The position numbers were made by a program, and so were the translations under genes. DNA of 64,000 bases, taken from assembly GCA_006212045.1 (NCBI GenBank), contig PZPK01000020.1:1-64000 (forward strand). The letters run 5' to 3'. Positions 1-8,827 of the stretch are shown piece by piece (the first letter of the stretch is position 1; every line of letters begins with the position of its first letter). The stretch is from Oleiphilus sp. GTDB lineage: Bacteria > Pseudomonadota > Gammaproteobacteria > Pseudomonadales > Oleiphilaceae. The notes under the pieces are model-generated. The model saw only the letters and a program-made list of their open reading frames with translations. It was not told the DNA's origin and did no database searches.

Positions 1-1656
1 AGTTTTGAGTCGGATCTTAACTTTGTACCTGTCTAGGTCAGGTGCTGCAACCCTTTCGCGGACCCCATCTAAATTTATTCCGGACAGCAGTGCGGAATGC
101 AGGGGAACCACACCAATACTGGCTGTGGCGCTGATTTTCTCGCCTGGGCAATCGAGCTGAAAGGTCTCGAGACGATGCAACAAATTATCGGCGTATTGTG
201 TCAGTTCAGCTGTATGGCCATGCTTGAGTATCAGTACAATACCGTCTGACTGTCCCGCGACAAATTCATTGGCTTTCAGCCCTTCTTTCAACCTGCCAAA
301 CAACTGAAGATTCACCTGTCCCTGGCTACGCGCACCGGTATTTTTTCGAACTTCGTCAAGCTCATCCAGTACCAGATACATCAGGTAAGCAGGATCCGAC
401 TCCTGCGTAGCCGCCATGTGAATCAGTTTCTCTTCGAGTCGCCCGATAAACTCGTAGCGGGAAACCACAAATGCGTTTGACTCAACACCTTCCAGCTCGA
501 TGAGCTTGTTCTGCAGATAATGATATTCGCGTGCGCGGCGTAACGCCCAAGTGATCAAAGCGTCGCGTTCAATCGGCTTGCCTAAAAACTCACAGTTTGC
601 CAGTTCTGACATTTCCTTCTGCTCTTGAGGATCGTCAGTACCGCTAAGAAAAAGAATGGGCAAGAACTTGAACTCTTCCTCCTGTCGCAGAATATGCGCA
701 ACTTCGGTCCCGTCACAATTCGGCATTTTCAGGTCGAGTACCAGCACGTCCGGATTAAACCGGTGAATTTCCTTTAGCACTTGCAGCGGATCATTGACAC
801 ACGCAACCGTAAAATTGGCCTCCTCCAGAAAATTCTGGTGCATTAGCAAACAGACCTGGTCATCATCGACCAGCAGCACCCGGTATTTTTCCTCGCCTTT
901 GAGCGTTAACTTCCTGCAAGTAGCCAGCAGGGCATCTATATCGACAGGCTTGGTAAAAAAAGCAGTCCCTCCTGCCCGCAGGGCTTTCAGCCTGGCCACA
1001 ATATCGCCGCGGGCAGAAACAAAAATGACCGGAATCTGAAAGCCGGTTTTCATCTGCAGTGATTGCAAAGCTTCTACACCAGCTAACGGTCCCTGGGGAA
1101 AAACAATATCCAGAATAATCAGCGAGGGTGTTTCGTGTGTAAGCTGCTCGTACAGATCTTTTAACGAAGCGAAGGCCCTTGTCACATAGCCCGCCTGATT
1201 CAGATGCGCATCGAGCACCTGCAATACAACAGGATCATCGTCGACCAGGTACACCAGCGAATGATCGGCATCCCGAGCCCGCACCTCATTCGCGCGCTGC
1301 GCACTTGATTCCCCAGAGTTTAAATGACCTTCGGCCAAACGCTCCAACTTGCCAATCAATTGATCGATATGCTGACAGATTTCGCTGTCCGGCGCCCCTC
1401 CCTTGTCCGTCATCTGCATGAGGGCATGGTCGAGCTCTCTGAGATGTTCAGCCAGGGTTTGATAACCAAGCGTTCCCGCACTTCCGGCCAGGGTGTGGGC
1501 GATACGATTCATGGTGGTAAGAGGCTTGGATGACCACTGGATATAGCGCAAATGGTGCCAGGCTTTCTCCAGGTCGGAGATCTTTTCCGGTAAATGACTG
1601 TGAAACAGCGCTTTCGCTTTGCTGATTCGCTCCTGAAATGTCACTTGCTTGACCAT
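1..1656 (-). CDS. HPt-REC-REC signalling protein with degenerate GGDEF domain (C-terminus beyond window)
   Basis: Only the first 552 codons are in the window; the frame is still open at base 1. Order of domains: an HPt domain (about residues 10-110) with the phosphorylatable His54 in IAHTLAGSAGTLGY; a first receiver domain (about 133-255) with acceptor Asp183 in ILDIVFP and Lys236; a second receiver domain (about 258-375) with Asp308 in VLDLKMP and Lys360; then a GGDEF-like domain from about 393. In the last, the GGDEF signature is replaced by GQSDG (468-472), although the later ATASIGV strand is kept, so cyclase activity is unlikely. An EAL domain could follow outside the window, as is common in this architecture, but cannot be seen. 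Start ATG follows AGGAGCGGGTGGGATT. Likely a phosphorelay output protein feeding into cyclic-di-GMP signalling; the partner kinase is not visible. Confidence 0.9.
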   Translation of the reverse strand, partial: MVKQVTFQERISKAKALFHSHLPEKISDLEKAWHHLRYIQWSSKPLTTMNRIAHTLAGSAGTLGYQTLAEHLRELDHALMQMTDKGGAPDSEICQHIDQLIGKLERLAEGHLNSGESSAQRANEVRARDADHSLVYLVDDDPVVLQVLDAHLNQAGYVTRAFASLKDLYEQLTHETPSLIILDIVFPQGPLAGVEALQSLQMKTGFQIPVIFVSARGDIVARLKALRAGGTAFFTKPVDIDALLATCRKLTLKGEEKYRVLLVDDDQVCLLMHQNFLEEANFTVACVNDPLQVLKEIHRFNPDVLVLDLKMPNCDGTEVAHILRQEEEFKFLPILFLSGTDDPQEQKEMSELANCEFLGKPIERDALITWALRRAREYHYLQNKLIELEGVESNAFVVSRYEFIGRLEEKLIHMAATQESDPAYLMYLVLDELDEVRKNTGARSQGQVNLQLFGRLKEGLKANEFVAGQSDGIVLILKHGHTAELTQYADNLLHRLETFQLDCPGEKISATASIGVVPLHSALLSGINLDGVRERVAAPDLDRYKVKIRLKT

Positions 1657-1821
1657 AATCCCACCCGCTCCTGAAGTGTTGGGCATCGTTTGCTGGCCTG
1701 CTTTGGCTGTCGACTTCCACCAAAGCCAGCTCTTGATTACAGATTTTTACTGCATTAATAGTAGCAGAGGCTGGCGTTTGTTAAGCTTTTATCGAACAAG
1801 GCCACCCATCGCGCACAAGAA

Positions 1822-1980
1822 ATGATGGTTGATGTTATGTCCCGCTTTACCCTCAGCGATTCTTCTCGTCCTGCAAAAAAGAAAGAACCTTTGATTCGTT
1901 CCCCGCGAAATCTGCGTGACGACCTGGGAGGCGTCTTAAGACTAAACCGTAAACACCGAGCCCGGGAAATGGAACGCTGA
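1822..1980 (+). CDS. possible small basic protein
   Basis: A 52-codon frame (or 47 codons from the internal ATG at 1837) in the gap between the phosphorelay gene and the DUF1993 gene. The predicted peptide is rich in Arg and Lys, with segments such as PLIRSPRNLRDDLGGVLRL, and resembles a folded or nucleic-acid-binding small protein more than random sequence. There is no clear Shine-Dalgarno site and I recognise no family. The opposite strand is also open here (1755-1994), with a less protein-like translation. Treat as a candidate only. Confidence 0.3.
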   Translation: MMVDVMSRFTLSDSSRPAKKKEPLIRSPRNLRDDLGGVLRLNRKHRAREMER

Positions 1981-2074
1981 AACCCAATCTTCACCGGTAT
2001 TTACGCAACGTGGAGCGCTATACTCGTTGCGTTGTCCCGATCCAATCCACTACCAACGGCACAGAGGTGCTCTC

Positions 2075-2587
2075 ATGGAACACACAATGTATCAGGCCTC
2101 CATACCTGCACTCCTTCGCGGCTTACAACAGCTGCAGCATATTCTGAAGAAAGCGGCGGCGCATGCCGAGGCAAAAAAAATAGACCAAGAAGTACTCACA
2201 GGCGCCCGGCTGTTCCCGGATATGCTGCCACTGGCTCGCCAAATCCATATCGCCACGGATACGGCAAAGGGCTGTGGTGCGCGTCTGGCGGGAGAGAATC
2301 CGCCCTCTTACGAAGATACAGAAACCAACTTTGAAGATCTCAACGCACGCATCGAAAAGACCGTCGCCTATCTTAGAGAACTGGAGCCGAGCTTATTTGA
2401 AGGCGCTGAAGAGCGCGACGTTGTGCTGAAGCTTGGCCCCTACACGGTTGAATTCAAAGGTTCGCAATACCTTTCCGGCTTTGTACTGCCCAATTTCTAT
2501 TTCCACATGACCACGGCCTACAACATACTCAGGCACAACGGCGTAGAACTTGGGAAGCTTGACTTTCTCGGGCCACAACCGTTCTAG
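2075..2587 (+). CDS. DUF1993 family protein
   Basis: A 170-residue protein with the features of DUF1993, a family of unknown function predicted to form a DinB-like helical bundle. Recognisable parts are the N-terminal MYQASIPALLRGLQQL, the central LFPDMLPLARQI, and the C-terminal FVLPNFYFHMTTAYNILRHN followed by LGKLDFLG. I chose the ATG at 2075 over upstream in-frame starts because AGAGG lies 9 bases before it. No signal peptide or membrane segment. It faces the J-domain gene and has no obvious operon partner. Confidence 0.85.
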   Translation: MEHTMYQASIPALLRGLQQLQHILKKAAAHAEAKKIDQEVLTGARLFPDMLPLARQIHIATDTAKGCGARLAGENPPSYEDTETNFEDLNARIEKTVAYLRELEPSLFEGAEERDVVLKLGPYTVEFKGSQYLSGFVLPNFYFHMTTAYNILRHNGVELGKLDFLGPQPF

Positions 2588-2641
2588 AATCAGCCTGCTT
2601 GAAAGGCTCTATGGATGAAATAGTAGGTAAAACCAGCGCTC

Positions 2642-2663
2642 GAAGCATCAGGACAGATGCTTC
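2642..2663. terminator. inverted repeat between convergent genes
   Basis: A perfect 8-bp stem GAAGCATC / GATGCTTC with a 6-base loop lies between the DUF1993 gene and the convergent J-domain gene, overlapping the last codons of the latter. There is no T-run on either side, so factor-independent termination is doubtful. Confidence 0.3.
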
Positions 2664-3136
2664 AGCAAGGCGTCCTTGGCCTGATTAAGGCGTGCTGCCA
2701 GATAATCATTCCCTCCACGATCAGGATGGAGCTTTTGCATCAACTTGCGATGCGCCTCGATTACATCCTCTTTCGAGGCGTCCGTTTGCAGACCCAATAC
2801 CTGGTAGGCCTCTTCAAGGCTAAGAGCGCCAGCTCCGGCTGAGGAAGGCTGATCCTGCGTCTTGTTCTGCTGGCGTTCCTTATACAGGCGCCGCAACACA
2901 GGTACATAGCGAATCAGAGGGACCAGTTTTTTCGCAAACGGCAGTACTGCAGTCACTATGGCGGCAATAAAGTGCAGGCGCCCAGTGATGGTCAAATAGA
3001 TCACCAGAGCAAAAAACAAGGAAAACAGCATCCAGATCCAGAATCTCTTCCGACCGGGACCATCCAGCTGCCTGAAATAACTCAGCAATACGTACAGCAA
3101 TATCAGGGAAGCAACAATGCCAACAATACGGATCAT
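2648..3136 (-). CDS. membrane-anchored J-domain protein
   Basis: A 162-residue DnaJ-domain protein. Two hydrophobic segments at about residues 3-20 and 32-50 anchor it in the inner membrane. A basic linker follows, then a C-terminal J domain (about 105-162) with the invariant HPD at 137-139 in LHPDRGG. A J domain at the extreme C-terminus behind membrane segments is the TIM14/Pam18-like layout, which suggests it recruits DnaK to the membrane. I used the ATG at 3136, where the hydrophobic segment begins and GAGGG precedes it; an upstream in-frame extension to 3220 adds 28 implausible residues. It lies 34 bases downstream of the CoA-ester lyase gene on the same strand, but a functional link is not apparent. 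Confidence 0.85.
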   Translation of the reverse strand: MIRIVGIVASLILLYVLLSYFRQLDGPGRKRFWIWMLFSLFFALVIYLTITGRLHFIAAIVTAVLPFAKKLVPLIRYVPVLRRLYKERQQNKTQDQPSSAGAGALSLEEAYQVLGLQTDASKEDVIEAHRKLMQKLHPDRGGNDYLAARLNQAKDALLKHLS

Positions 3137-3170
3137 GGGACAGCCCTCGAAACTGAACGCGAAAGAAAGG

Positions 3171-4061
3171 CTAGGATAGCAAACCCAGCTTTTTGGCGTT
3201 GCCCAAAAGCTCTCGGGCACGATGGACTACCGGAAGATCGATCATCTTGCCTTTGAATTCCACAGCGCCCTTACCTGCGGCCAATCCGGCCTCAAAGGCT
3301 TCAAGCAAACCGCGTGCATCAGCGATCTCTTCCTGACTGGGCGTCAGGACAGCATTGAGTATCTCGACCTGCTTTGGGTGTATACAGAATGCACCTGCAA
3401 ACCCCAGCTGTTTGGCAAATACAATCGTGCTACGAAAGGCCTCGATATCGCTGTAGTCGGCAATCGACCCTGGAAAGCCCAGCGGGATGATATTGGCACG
3501 CCGACAAGCGAACGCCAGCATCTGATTTGGCAATAATAATGTCTGAGGCAATGGCTGCATACCGGCTGTCGCAGAAAAGTCTTCCGAGCCCAGCGTCATC
3601 GCGACCAGACGAGGGTGACAACTGGCAATTTCATCCAGCACAGGCAACGCATCAACCGATTCAATCATGGCAATCATCGCGGTACAGCCGTGCTTCATGC
3701 CTCGCTTTCTTTCCAGCATATCGATCCGTTCTGCCAGACGTGCGATCTGGGCAGCCGATTCAACTTTCGGGACAACAATCGCTTTCACCGACGGATCAAT
3801 GGATGCCTCAAGATCAAGCAGGGCAAGCTCTTCATCGAGATTGATACGCACCAAGGCATCGGCACCACCTTGTGCCACCGTTTGGGCAGCTTTCACTACA
3901 CACTCACGTGCCTCTGCTTTCTGAGCCAGCGGTACACTGTCTTCCAGATCAAGAATATAGGCATCCGCCCCCCGGGTGTGCGCCTTGGCAACGAACTTTT
4001 CGATGTGCACCGGAATAAACAGCGCAGAACGCCACCCCGGATAGCTAAGTGTGTCAATCAT
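3171..4061 (-). CDS. CitE/HpcH-type CoA-ester lyase, probably citramalyl-CoA lyase
   Basis: A 296-residue member of the CitE/HpcH/HpaI aldolase family, which cleaves 3-hydroxyacyl-CoA esters with Mg2+. Visible motifs: LDLEDSV (37-43), the substrate-binding Arg72 in VRIN, Glu134 in MIES and Asp161 in GSEDF (expected metal ligands), and CIHPKQ (226-231). Length fits malyl-, methylmalyl- and citramalyl-CoA lyases, which sequence reading alone cannot separate. Context decides the call: it is the last gene of a minus-strand set behind a mesaconyl-C4-CoA/itaconyl-CoA hydratase homologue (27 bases upstream) and an Mct-like CoA-transferase. That predicts cleavage of citramalyl-CoA to acetyl-CoA and pyruvate. 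Methylmalyl-CoA/malyl-CoA lyase is the main alternative. Family assignment is secure; substrate is inferred. Confidence 0.85.
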   Translation of the reverse strand: MIDTLSYPGWRSALFIPVHIEKFVAKAHTRGADAYILDLEDSVPLAQKAEARECVVKAAQTVAQGGADALVRINLDEELALLDLEASIDPSVKAIVVPKVESAAQIARLAERIDMLERKRGMKHGCTAMIAMIESVDALPVLDEIASCHPRLVAMTLGSEDFSATAGMQPLPQTLLLPNQMLAFACRRANIIPLGFPGSIADYSDIEAFRSTIVFAKQLGFAGAFCIHPKQVEILNAVLTPSQEEIADARGLLEAFEAGLAAGKGAVEFKGKMIDLPVVHRARELLGNAKKLGLLS

Positions 4062-4088
4062 ATTGCAAAACCCTTGCGCGGCTTGGCT

Positions 4089-4952
4089 TCAAGCTTTATC
4101 TGCCAATTGTGCCTGAATACTCATACAGAGGAAGTTGTCTTCATCGGCTGACCATAGTGATAATTCGTTCTCCTCCAGCTGCGCCGCAACCTGAAACGGG
4201 ACGGTGTCGAAGGTGGGGCGCATCGCACGGAAACGGAATTGTCGGATATTTCGATCAGACAAATGCTGACGTTGCAGTTCCAGAAGAAGCGTCACCAGCA
4301 AAGGACCATGCACAACCAGCGCAGGATATTGCTCCTCTTTCATCGCATAGTCACGATCATAGTGAATACGATGTCCATTGTAGGTCAGGGCAGAATATCT
4401 GAACAACAAGACCGGATCAGGCTTGATGACACGGCTGAAATCGCAACTGCCCGGAGCAGTCTTGCCCGGAGGCAGGGGCGCGATACCTTTTTGCTGGGGC
4501 GCTTCACGATAAACGATATTCTGCACTTGCGAGATACACAGCTTATCAAACTGATGAATATCATGCCGTACGTTCACAAACACCAGGGTACCGGTACTGC
4601 CCTGCTTCAGCTCTACTGACTCAATGGTCGAGATGCGCGTCGCCGGACTGCCAATCGTAAGGGACTGATGCGCGGTTACCTCACCGGCCGCCCACATGCG
4701 TCTTGGCAAAGGTACCGGAGGAAGAAACCCACCCTTGTCCGGGTGACCGTCAATGCCAGTGGCTTCCGCGCGCGGAGTGGGCAGAAAATACATCCACTCC
4801 CAAAAAAGTGGCAAAGCATCCCCTTTCCCGGGCAAACTTTCATTATTCAGTGCCGCCGCAAGCGCGCGCGCGGGAAACAGTGCAAGATCGTCTTCCTGCG
4901 TTTCCTGTTTGCCTACCCACTGCTGCAGGTAGGCAATATCAATATCCGTCAT
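4089..4952 (-). CDS. meh: mesaconyl-C4-CoA / itaconyl-CoA hydratase-like (FAS1-like dehydratase, HTD2 type)
   Basis: A 287-residue hot-dog fold protein of the HTD2/FAS1-like dehydratase type. The N-terminal half has LPLFWEWMYFLPTPR, then HPDKGGFLPPVPLPRRMW, which is typical of mesaconyl-C4-CoA hydratase and itaconyl-CoA hydratase; the C-terminal half has YSALTYNGHRIHYDRDYA and LVVHGPLL, the MaoC-like active-site region with Asp and His. Its length fits Meh (about 290 residues) better than mesaconyl-C1-CoA hydratase Mch (about 340-350, a double MaoC domain). The ATG at 4952 is preferred over a TTG at 4973 because an AGG site lies 7 bases upstream. It sits 81 bases after mct and 27 before the lyase. 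Predicted reaction: mesaconyl-C4-CoA + H2O to citramalyl-CoA. Itaconate catabolism is the main alternative role. Confidence 0.82.
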   Translation of the reverse strand: MTDIDIAYLQQWVGKQETQEDDLALFPARALAAALNNESLPGKGDALPLFWEWMYFLPTPRAEATGIDGHPDKGGFLPPVPLPRRMWAAGEVTAHQSLTIGSPATRISTIESVELKQGSTGTLVFVNVRHDIHQFDKLCISQVQNIVYREAPQQKGIAPLPPGKTAPGSCDFSRVIKPDPVLLFRYSALTYNGHRIHYDRDYAMKEEQYPALVVHGPLLVTLLLELQRQHLSDRNIRQFRFRAMRPTFDTVPFQVAAQLEENELSLWSADEDNFLCMSIQAQLADKA

Positions 4953-5033
4953 AAACGTGCCTATCTTTTCCAATCTATCATGACTGTGTTCGCCCCAAAC
5001 CCGCTGCTACAGGGGCTTGTCTATCGACCAATG

Positions 5034-6248
5034 CTATTCCGGACCTGCCACAACGCCCTGATCGTGCAACTTGCCGATTTGAGCCGCTGTCAGCCCCACC
5101 ACTTCTGACAGAACCTGATCCGTATGCTGCCCCAGTGTGGGAGCGGGCCGAGGAGGCTGACGCTCAAAGGCTGAAAAATCCCAGGGAGCACCGGGTGCCA
5201 GATAACGTCCTATTCCGGCCTGCTCGATTTCGCGGAACATCGGATTCTGCTCAGAACAATCCGGATCGTCAGTTACCAGTTCCGATACGGTTCGGTATTG
5301 ACTCCAACACACATTGAATTCATTGAAGCGTTTTGAAATATCGTCATAGTTGTGCGCAGCAATATAGGCTTCAAACACAGCCGCAATCTCTTCTCGGGCT
5401 TCGAAGCGTTCACCTTCAAGTTTGAAATTACGTCCCAGACGTTTTGCCAACGCTTCCATCTTATCCGTCGCTTCGGTCGCATCACAGAGCGATTTCCATT
5501 GCCGGGAGGTCAAACCGATGACCATCACGCGCACTCCATCACGCGTTTGAAAATCACGCCCGAAAGCGCCATACAGATAGTTTCCGTAACGGGGCCGCTC
5601 CTTGCCGGACTGTGCTTCGGCAATAAAGCCGAGGTGCCCCATGACCGCCATGGCCGCATCCGCCAACGCGATTTTGATATGCTGCCCCTTGCCCTGACGC
5701 ATCCGGTGGCGCTCCGCCGCCAATAGACCCACGGCAGCCATTTGACCGGTAACAAGATCCCAGGCGGGCAATACATGATTGGTTGGTGACTGGCTATCGG
5801 AAGGCCCCGTCAGGAATGGCAGGCCAATCGCCGGGTTAACCGTATAATCGACGGCCGAACCACCATGCCGGTCGCCCTGAACGGTCAACTGAATCAAATC
5901 TGTTCTGAGTTCTGATAGCGCTTCGTAGGCCAGCCAGCCTTTCGGCGGAAAATTGGTCAGCAACATACCGGCATCGTCACCGGGCGCTGTAATGATCTGC
6001 TTGGCCAATTCGGCACCTTGTGGATCCCGAAAGTTCAGAGCGACGGATTGTTTGGATTTATTCAGTCCGGCCCAAAACAGACTGACATTATCGTCGGTCA
6101 CTGGCCAACGACGATAGTCCAGACCGCCACCAATATTATCTATGCGAATGACTTCAGCGCCCAGTTGCGCCAGAGTCATACCACCGAGCGGTGCGGCGAC
6201 AAATGCCGACGCCTCTACAACTCGCATGCCCGTCAGAATTTCCTTCAT
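5034..6248 (-). CDS. mct: family III CoA-transferase, probably mesaconyl-CoA C1-C4 CoA transferase (2-methylfumaryl-CoA isomerase)
   Basis: A 404-residue CaiB/BaiF (family III) CoA-transferase. The N-terminus MRVVEASAFVAAPLGGMTLAQLGAEVIRID is close to the Mct branch rather than formyl- or succinyl-CoA transferases (quoted here as two parts: MRVVEASAFVAAPLGG and MTLAQLGAEVIRID). Asp164 in LPAWDLVTGQ sits at the catalytic aspartate position. The length matches Chloroflexus Mct as I remember it (about 405-410). Mct moves CoA within mesaconyl-CoA from the C1 to the C4 carboxyl. The gene leads the minus-strand set mct-meh-lyase, and its divergent neighbours include the ethylmalonyl-CoA pathway genes that would supply mesaconyl-C1-CoA. 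An intermolecular itaconate or mesaconate CoA-transferase is the alternative. Confidence 0.82.
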   Translation of the reverse strand: MKEILTGMRVVEASAFVAAPLGGMTLAQLGAEVIRIDNIGGGLDYRRWPVTDDNVSLFWAGLNKSKQSVALNFRDPQGAELAKQIITAPGDDAGMLLTNFPPKGWLAYEALSELRTDLIQLTVQGDRHGGSAVDYTVNPAIGLPFLTGPSDSQSPTNHVLPAWDLVTGQMAAVGLLAAERHRMRQGKGQHIKIALADAAMAVMGHLGFIAEAQSGKERPRYGNYLYGAFGRDFQTRDGVRVMVIGLTSRQWKSLCDATEATDKMEALAKRLGRNFKLEGERFEAREEIAAVFEAYIAAHNYDDISKRFNEFNVCWSQYRTVSELVTDDPDCSEQNPMFREIEQAGIGRYLAPGAPWDFSAFERQPPRPAPTLGQHTDQVLSEVVGLTAAQIGKLHDQGVVAGPE

Positions 6249-6526
6249 GCCTGCTACCCTGTGTTCAGCTTTCCAGCTCTTATTATTTCCAATTTTTTGT
6301 TGTTGGTCTTTGTTACCCGGATACCTGCTTGCTTGTCAGCATGCGCGAGAACAGCAGCTCCCTGACGCCGCCACAGCAGAATGCCAGCGAGCATCCCGGT
6401 GAAGCCCCGCCGCTCTGAAACGAGCCAAAGCATAAACCACGGGTAAGCCTCGATCAAATCACTTTCCACGAGCGTGTCGTGTTATATTGCAGGCTGCGTT
6501 CCTGATCACAAATTGCTGTATAAGCC

Positions 6527-7534
6527 ATGAAAAACAATCGCGTCTTACGTCTGAGCCAAATCTCACCCGAGATCGTTCTGACCCTGCACAACGAAACCGT
6601 ACCGGTCCCAAAGGGCGATGAAGTGCTGGTGCGGCTGTGCTCTATCGGGTTGAACAGGGCCGATCTTTTATATCAACAGCAACGCTACTTTGAAAAACCC
6701 CGCCTCGACTCTCGCCTCGGTTTCGAGGGGGCAGGCATTGTCGAAGAAGCCGGTCCCAATGCTTTATTCGAGCCCGGAGACCGCGTCGGAATCTGCCCAA
6801 TGGCAATAGATGTTCACACCCAGGGTTGCCTGGCCGATTACGGCATCTACCGTTCCGACCAGCTAATCCCAACCCCCGCCAGCATAGACGATGCGCACAG
6901 CGGCGCTCTCTGGATGGCGCTATTGACGGCATGGGGGGGCCTGTGTGATGCAGGCGCTTTGCAGGCAAAAGAAACCGTCCTGATCACAGCCGCCTCAAGC
7001 GCGGTAGGGATTGCCTGCATCCAACTCGCCAAAGCCATTGGCGCCCGGGTGATTGCCACTAGCAGCTCCGAAGAAAAGTGCGCGTTCTTGCTGGAAACCG
7101 GTGCCGACGATGTACTGGTTCAGCCACGCGATCAACAAGCCCTTCCCGAGTTCGAAACACAGCTACTGTCACTTGCGCCAGAAGGCATTGATCTGAGCTT
7201 TGATGCGGTGACGGGTCCCGGCTTCCGAGCCCTAATTCGGGCGGCTCGGAGAGGCGGAAGGATAGTGGTTCACGGCTATCTGGATCGCCGCCCGATGGAT
7301 GTGCACCCGGGCGTATTAATGAAACGCCTGTTAACGTTGAAGGGATATACACTGGACGCTACCCTAAGCCGACCGGAGCAAAAAGCCAAGGCAATTGCCT
7401 ACCTTGGCAATCTTCTTGAGCAAGGTCTCGCCCGCCCGATGATCGCGCGAACCTTTTCGCTTGAAGAAGCGGCCAAAGCGTTTGAATTTCTGGCATCAAA
7501 CCAACAATTGGGTAAGGTACTCATTACCCCCTGA
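6527..7534 (+). CDS. zinc-independent quinone oxidoreductase-like MDR protein
   Basis: A 335-residue medium-chain dehydrogenase/reductase. The GroES-like half carries SIGLNRADLLYQQQRYF and LGFEGAGIVEEAG; the Rossmann half has the nucleotide motif ITAASSAVGIACIQLAKAIG (about 151-170). The AASSAVG form and the lack of the structural zinc cysteines point to the NADPH:quinone reductase (QOR) subgroup rather than zinc alcohol dehydrogenases. It is the first plus-strand gene opposite mct, separated by 278 bases. Whether it reduces an enoyl-CoA or a quinone cannot be told. It is only distantly similar to Ccr, which belongs to the same superfamily and lies 7.6 kb downstream. Confidence 0.85.
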   Translation: MKNNRVLRLSQISPEIVLTLHNETVPVPKGDEVLVRLCSIGLNRADLLYQQQRYFEKPRLDSRLGFEGAGIVEEAGPNALFEPGDRVGICPMAIDVHTQGCLADYGIYRSDQLIPTPASIDDAHSGALWMALLTAWGGLCDAGALQAKETVLITAASSAVGIACIQLAKAIGARVIATSSSEEKCAFLLETGADDVLVQPRDQQALPEFETQLLSLAPEGIDLSFDAVTGPGFRALIRAARRGGRIVVHGYLDRRPMDVHPGVLMKRLLTLKGYTLDATLSRPEQKAKAIAYLGNLLEQGLARPMIARTFSLEEAAKAFEFLASNQQLGKVLITP

Positions 7535-7702
7535 GCCTGACATCCGACTGCGCGCGCATGGGTTTCGGGAAGGACCGCGCTAGCTGTACGCATACAAATT
7601 GACCACATACAATTGATCAGTATACTTGGCACACGCTCTGTTCCACATCAAAAAGGGACAGCTTTTTCCATATAAATAAAATGACACGGAATCCCTTTCA
7701 TA

Positions 7703-8827
7703 ATGGCAAGTTACCATGAACAACTCCAGGTTCAGGCGCTCAGCGATTTAAGTAACCGCTCCAAGAGTGGCATCCCGATGTATATGCTGATCTGGCTCGC
7801 CATCAGCATCACACTGGACGTACATGTCTCACACCCGCTTTTCTTTCAGGTAAACACCGTTATTCTGGCCGCGCTCATATGCCTGAGGGCATTTCATATG
7901 GCGCTGATGCGGGATATCAGAAACCGGAATGTGACGACCATGACCCAGTGGTTCACCTCCAATCTTCTGCTTTGTTCGCTACATTGGGGAGGCATGGTCG
8001 GTTTCGTCGTCTACGACCCTTCATTGTCTGATCTCGAAACAATCATGATGATCATCACTCCGGCCTTTGCATTGGGCGGAGCCTGTACCTTGAGTATATC
8101 AAGTGAAATACGTGTACTTTATCCAACCTTGATGTTTACGCCGATTATTACCATTTTTATTCTGAACGGCGACACCGAAAGCATATTGCTGGCGGTATTG
8201 AGCAGTTTGATGCTGCTTTATATTTTCAGTTCATCCAAGGCTTCGCATAAAGACTACTGGGAAGCGATCACCAATTATCTGGTTGCGGAAGAGCGTGCAG
8301 AGCAGATGGAAAAACTGAGTGTCACTGACCCTCTGACACAGATACACAACCGCATGTACTTCGATTCCGAATACTCCCAGGAATGGAAACGCAGCCTGCG
8401 TTTGAAATCCGTACTTTCCGTCATTATGATCGACATAGACTACTTTAAGCGTATCAATGACACCTACGGGCATGTGTTCGGCGATGAGTGTCTGAAAATT
8501 ATTGCCAAGGCAATCCGTGATGAGGTCAAACGGCCCACTGACTGCGTGGCACGTTACGGTGGTGAAGAGTTTGTGGTACTGCTGCCAACAACAAACGAAG
8601 CGGGTGCAAAAACCATTGCCAACCGTATTCGCAGAGCTGTCGAAAAGATACAGGTCGACTACAAAGGAACCCCGGTCAGCATGACGATCTCCATTGGTGG
8701 CGCAACGTCCATCCCTTCGGTCAACGAAGAAAAGAACCTGCTGATTCGACGTGCAGATTCAGCGCTGTACCTGGCGAAGGAAAACGGCCGAAACCAATAT
8801 CAGGCTGAAACAACAGGAACCAGCTGA
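7703..8827 (+). CDS. membrane diguanylate cyclase (GGEEF)
   Basis: A 374-residue protein with about six hydrophobic segments between residues 25 and 176, a short helix, and a C-terminal GGDEF domain (about 205-368). The active signature is GGEEF at 286-290, and the product-inhibition site RPTD (RxxD) sits exactly five residues before it, so an active, feedback-inhibited enzyme making cyclic-di-GMP is expected. No PAS or CHASE domain is evident; the membrane region itself may be the sensor. It lies between the oxidoreductase gene and the mcd-ecm-meaB-ccr set, all on the same strand, with 168 and 317 bases on either side. Confidence 0.92.
   Translation: MASYHEQLQVQALSDLSNRSKSGIPMYMLIWLAISITLDVHVSHPLFFQVNTVILAALICLRAFHMALMRDIRNRNVTTMTQWFTSNLLLCSLHWGGMVGFVVYDPSLSDLETIMMIITPAFALGGACTLSISSEIRVLYPTLMFTPIITIFILNGDTESILLAVLSSLMLLYIFSSSKASHKDYWEAITNYLVAEERAEQMEKLSVTDPLTQIHNRMYFDSEYSQEWKRSLRLKSVLSVIMIDIDYFKRINDTYGHVFGDECLKIIAKAIRDEVKRPTDCVARYGGEEFVVLLPTTNEAGAKTIANRIRRAVEKIQVDYKGTPVSMTISIGGATSIPSVNEEKNLLIRRADSALYLAKENGRNQYQAETTGTS

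Noticed and set aside
6254-6469. 71-codon minus-strand frame just upstream of mct
   Set aside because: No ribosome-binding site and no family resemblance. It overlaps the likely promoter region between mct and the divergent oxidoreductase; more likely chance.
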